Position numbers and translations under genes: made by a program. This document shows positions 61,396-64,000 of a stretch of DNA of 64,000 nucleotides, piece by piece. The notes below the pieces were generated by a model, which searched no databases, had not been told where the DNA came from, and saw only the letters and a list, made by a program, of their open reading frames with translations. The stretch lies in the NCBI GenBank assembly GCA_905142475.1, contig LR990730.1, positions 5,295,477 to 5,359,476 on the forward strand, written 5' to 3'. Source of the stretch: Xanthomonas hydrangeae (GTDB lineage Bacteria; Pseudomonadota; Gammaproteobacteria; Xanthomonadales; Xanthomonadaceae). Each line of letters opens with the position of its first letter. Within the stretch, counting starts at the first letter, position 1.

Positions 61396-63117
61396 TCACT
61401 TGGCGTTGGCCTGGATGATCTTGCTCGGCTTCTCGCCGTGCTGGCGGATCATCCACCACTGGATCAGCAGACCCAGCCCGCCGTTGACCACCCAGTACAG
61501 CACCAGGCCGGCCGGCATGAAGGCCATCATGACGCCGAACACCAGCGGCATGAACTGCATCATCTTGGCCTGCATCGGGTCCATGCCCGGGGTCGGGGTC
61601 AGCTTCTGCGTGGCCCACATGATGGCGATGTTGAGCACCGGCAGGATGAAGAACGGATCGCGCGCGGTCAGGTCCTGGATCCAGCCCAGCCACGGCGCCT
61701 GACGCAGTTCCACCGACTCCACCAGCACCCAGTACAGCGCGAAGAAGATCGGCATCTGGATCAGCAGCGGCAGGCAGCCGCCCATCGGGTTGATCTTTTC
61801 CTTCTTGAACAGCTCCATCGTCGCCTGCTGATACTTGACGCGATCGTCGCCGTAGCGCTCCTTCAGCTGCGCCAGGCGCGGCTGGAAGCGGCGCATCTTG
61901 GCGCCTGACTTGTACTGCGCGGCGGACAACGGATACAGCGCCAGGCGCAGCAGCACCACCAGCCCGATGATGGCCCAGCCCCAGTTGTGCAGGAAGCTGT
62001 GCAGATGGCTCAGCACCCAGAACAGGCCCTGGCCGATGATGGCCATGATCGAGAAGCGGCTGTAGTCGACCACGCGGTCCAGCCCCTTCACGTCTTCCTT
62101 GGCGATCAGGCTGACCAGCTTCGGGCCCACCCACAGGCGCGCTTCGGTGGTCGCGGTCTGGCCCGGCGCCACGGTGAAGGCCGGGCCACGCAGTTCGGCC
62201 ACGTCACGCGGGCCGTCCTGGTTCAGCACATACAGCGAGGCCTGGTCTTTCTGCGGAATCCACGCGGTAAAGAAGTGGTGCTGCAGCAGCGCCACCCAGC
62301 CGCCGGTGATCTGGCGATTGAGGCCACCGTCGTCCATGTAGTCCTTGAACGCGCGACGCTCGTAGCCTTCCTGCGGGCTGTACCAGGTCGCCCCGTTGAA
62401 GCTGAAGGAATCCGGGTTGGTCATGCCGCGGCTGAGGATGGTCGGCACCCGGCTCAGCTTGCGGAACACGTAGCCGTTCCACGGCGCGCCACTCTTGTTG
62501 ATCACCTCGTCCTTGATCGAGATCGCATAGCGACCGCGTTCCAGGGTGAAGGTGCGGCGGATCGACACGCCGTTGGGGCCATTCCATACGAACGGCACCA
62601 CCAGGGTGTTCTGGCCCTTGGCCAGTTCGAACGCGGTACCCGGCTGCTCGGCGCGGAAGCCACCCACGCCCGGTACCGGCGAATGCTCGCTGGCCCAACC
62701 GCTGGTGGCGTTATAGGGATGCGCGGCATCTTCGGTCAGCAGGCTGACCGGCGCGGTGCCGTCCTTGGTCTGCGGAAACTGCAGCAATTCGGCATCGAGC
62801 ACGCTGCGGCCGTCCAGCTTCAGGCGCAACACGTCCGAGGTCAGCGTGATCACCGGCGCAGCACCGGCAGCGGCCGGCGTCGCGGCGGTGGTACTGGTCG
62901 CCGGTACCGCGCCCGGCACGCCCGCCTGCGGAATGGCCTGTGCCGCCGGCATATTGGCCGCGGTCGCAGCTGCGTCCAGGTCACGCGCGGCCGGCACCGA
63001 CTGGGTCGCCGCAGCTACCGGCGCGTTGGCGGCCGTCTTGTCCTTGCCCCACTCCATCCACAGCAACGCCGCGACCATCAGCCAGGCAAAAATCAGGAAA
63101 ACACGGGTCTGGTTCAT
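61396..63117 (-). CDS. yidC: Membrane protein insertase YidC
   Basis: This 573-residue inner-membrane insertase of the Oxa1 family folds membrane proteins with or without the Sec translocon. An N-terminal helix ([19 protein letters not shown]) and Ala-rich linker are followed by the large periplasmic domain (about residues 85-330) and the conserved five-helix core: [64 protein letters not shown], and [31 protein letters not shown]. The cytoplasmic tail is short. It is 15 bp from rnpA with no yidD gene between, unlike the common gammaproteobacterial order. Confidence 0.97.
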   Translation of the reverse strand: MNQTRVFLIFAWLMVAALLWMEWGKDKTAANAPVAAATQSVPAARDLDAAATAANMPAAQAIPQAGVPGAVPATSTTAATPAAAGAAPVITLTSDVLRLKLDGRSVLDAELLQFPQTKDGTAPVSLLTEDAAHPYNATSGWASEHSPVPGVGGFRAEQPGTAFELAKGQNTLVVPFVWNGPNGVSIRRTFTLERGRYAISIKDEVINKSGAPWNGYVFRKLSRVPTILSRGMTNPDSFSFNGATWYSPQEGYERRAFKDYMDDGGLNRQITGGWVALLQHHFFTAWIPQKDQASLYVLNQDGPRDVAELRGPAFTVAPGQTATTEARLWVGPKLVSLIAKEDVKGLDRVVDYSRFSIMAIIGQGLFWVLSHLHSFLHNWGWAIIGLVVLLRLALYPLSAAQYKSGAKMRRFQPRLAQLKERYGDDRVKYQQATMELFKKEKINPMGGCLPLLIQMPIFFALYWVLVESVELRQAPWLGWIQDLTARDPFFILPVLNIAIMWATQKLTPTPGMDPMQAKMMQFMPLVFGVMMAFMPAGLVLYWVVNGGLGLLIQWWMIRQHGEKPSKIIQANAK

Positions 63118-63132
63118 CGGGCAGCAACTCGC

Positions 63133-63579
63133 TCAGTCGGAACTGGGTTCCGGCTCTGTCGGGGAAAGGGAGGATGGGTGCATCGTCCTGGCGGGCGGCA
63201 TTGTGCCGGGCGCAGCAGGCAGGGGCAATGCGCCGGCACGGCGCAGCAGACGCAAGAAGGCGTCGCGAATCTGTGGATTGGTCGCTTTTGCGGCGGCAGA
63301 GCGCGCCACAATCACGTAATCGCCACCGGCCAGCTCGGGCAACAGGTGGCGCATGGCATCGCGCAACACGCGTTTGATGCGGTTGCGTCCGACCGCACGC
63401 GTATCGACCTTGCGCGACACCGCCATGCCCAGGCGCGGCGGTGTATCGCCGGTCCGCCAGTGCAGGCTGAGCAATGGGTCCGAGGTGCGACGTGCAGTAT
63501 CGAAAACGACCGTATATTGCGCACGCGTACGAACCCGCGCAGAGCGAGGAAATCGCCTGCACGGGTTCGATGCGTTCAC
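63133..63579 (-). CDS. rnpA: Ribonuclease P protein component
   Basis: This 148-residue basic protein subunit of RNase P matures tRNA 5' ends. The conserved RNR motif is in [20 protein letters not shown], preceded by [15 protein letters not shown]. The N-terminal part contains [20 protein letters not shown] at 63579 is the likely start, with GAGG upstream. The longer in-frame start at 63621 would overlap the rpmH stop. The C-terminal 35 residues form a Pro/Ser-rich tail ([17 protein letters not shown]) not needed for the core fold. Confidence 0.93.
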   Translation of the reverse strand: MNASNPCRRFPRSARVRTRAQYTVVFDTARRTSDPLLSLHWRTGDTPPRLGMAVSRKVDTRAVGRNRIKRVLRDAMRHLLPELAGGDYVIVARSAAAKATNPQIRDAFLRLLRRAGALPLPAAPGTMPPARTMHPSSLSPTEPEPSSD

Positions 63580-63617
63580 GGTAGGGACTGCCTCGGCCGC
63601 GGGGAGCGGCGCGGCAA

Positions 63618-63758
63618 TCAAGCGCTCAGGCGCTTGCGGCCCTTGGCGCGGCGACGAGCCAGGATCTTGCGGCCGTCGGCAGTTGCCATACGTGCGCGGA
63701 AGCCATGGTCGCGTGCTCGCTTGAGGTTGCTGGGTTGGAAAGTACGCTTGGTGGCCAT
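63618..63758 (-). CDS. rpmH: 50S ribosomal protein L34
   Basis: This 46-residue protein is [20 protein letters not shown] continuing to [13 protein letters not shown], the standard bacterial L34 sequence rich in Arg and Lys. The ATG at 63758 follows AGAGGG. It is the first gene of the rpmH-rnpA-yidC unit and lies next to the replication origin, as in most bacteria. It is too small to stand out by length but unmistakable by sequence. Confidence 0.98.
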
Positions 63759-63798
63759 GGGGCCCTCTGCATGGATGGAGACGAATAGAACCGGAAAT

Positions 63799-63826
63799 TC
63801 TATAGGACCTCTACAGCGCCGGTCAA
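63799..63826 (-). promoter_or_regulatory. Predicted rpmH promoter
   Basis: On the minus strand TTGACC (63826-63821) and TATAGA (63804-63799) are spaced 16 bp, giving a start about 34 nt before the rpmH ATG. Confidence 0.75.
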
Positions 63827-63829
63827 CTC

Positions 63830-64000
63830 CCCAGACGCTTTACCGCAGGTGAGGATGGCAGCAGCCTGTGGATGGACCTGTGAATAAGTCTGGGAAAACC
63901 CTGCCCTCGGTGCTAGTCTGGCGCATCCTCTTTTCACTACCGGGCTGCGAGCACGGCGCTTTTCTGCGCGCCGCAGCCAGCAACAGATGATCATACTTTG
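63830..64000. other. Origin-proximal region with DnaA-box-like sites
   Basis: The gene-free end of the window next to rpmH carries TGTGAATAA (63879-63887, a full TTATTCACA DnaA box on the minus strand) and TGTGGATGG (63867-63875, a weaker site), 12 bp apart. In this genus the origin and dnaA lie beside rpmH, so the window probably ends in the dnaA promoter region. Confidence 0.65.

Noticed and set aside
60055..61908. Long plus-strand frame opposite mnmE and yidC
   Set aside because: It crosses the terminator at 61362 and is antisense to two well-identified genes.
1..64000. tRNA or rRNA genes
   Set aside because: No cloverleaf with a GGTTCGA-type T-arm and no rRNA-like sequence was recognised in the reading.

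Overview
The window is GC-rich, densely coded gammaproteobacterial DNA that looks like Xanthomonas. Supporting signs are many TonB-dependent receptors, a six-gene mla operon ending in mlaA, Xanthomonas-style intergenic repeats, and the replication-origin-proximal block mnmE-yidC-rnpA-rpmH running into a DnaA-box region at the right edge. The window therefore appears to end just short of dnaA. The assignment to genus rests on recognition of the sequence, not on a database search.

Layout. 1-5.0 kb: a large exported Calx-beta/Ig repeat protein (cut by the left edge) diverges from three tandem tail-collar proteins, a GNAT acetyltransferase and a DUF6916 gene. 5.2-9.4 kb: mlaFEDCBA, retrograde phospholipid transport, closed by a strong terminator. 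9.5-19.5 kb: housekeeping and scattered genes (LprI-like protein, glutathione peroxidase, lipoprotein, RmuC, GST, APC permease, GH92 mannosidase, DUF2628 protein) separated by copies of a dispersed palindromic repeat. 19.6-25.5 kb: a GAF/PAS/GGDEF diguanylate cyclase and a cdaR, glycerate kinase, MFS sugar-acid cluster. 26.0-34.6 kb: a FecI/FecR-type sigma and anti-sigma pair followed by a TonB receptor, an Ntn-hydrolase acylase, a small secreted protein and an M19 dipeptidase, which reads as one import-and-hydrolyse system for an acylated peptide-like ligand. 35.0-42.6 kb: DUF3088 protein, two flavin monooxygenases, M20 deacylase, GNAT, fused permease-ATPase and binding protein, closely matching the logic of the Bacillus S-alkylcysteine salvage operons.

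42.9-50.5 kb: three copies of a structured repeat carrying two ANGGA hexaloop hairpins with compensatory changes (possible RsmA/CsrA-binding RNA), a TonB receptor with a divergent GlxA/AraC-type regulator, rlmI, and a yybP-ykoY manganese riboswitch ahead of a TerC-family gene. 50.6-56.1 kb: a rhomboid protease, then a phosphorus-scavenging group (glycerophosphodiester phosphodiesterase, TonB receptor with a predicted Pho box, acid phosphatase). 56.8-59.9 kb: an Oar-like TonB receptor interrupted by an in-frame amber codon 36 codons before its natural C-terminus. 60.0-64.0 kb: mnmE, yidC, rnpA, rpmH and the start of the origin region.

The most unusual items are the structured ANGGA repeat family, the S-alkylcysteine-type salvage operon with DUF3088, the FecIR-controlled receptor/acylase/dipeptidase system, and the tail-collar cluster.
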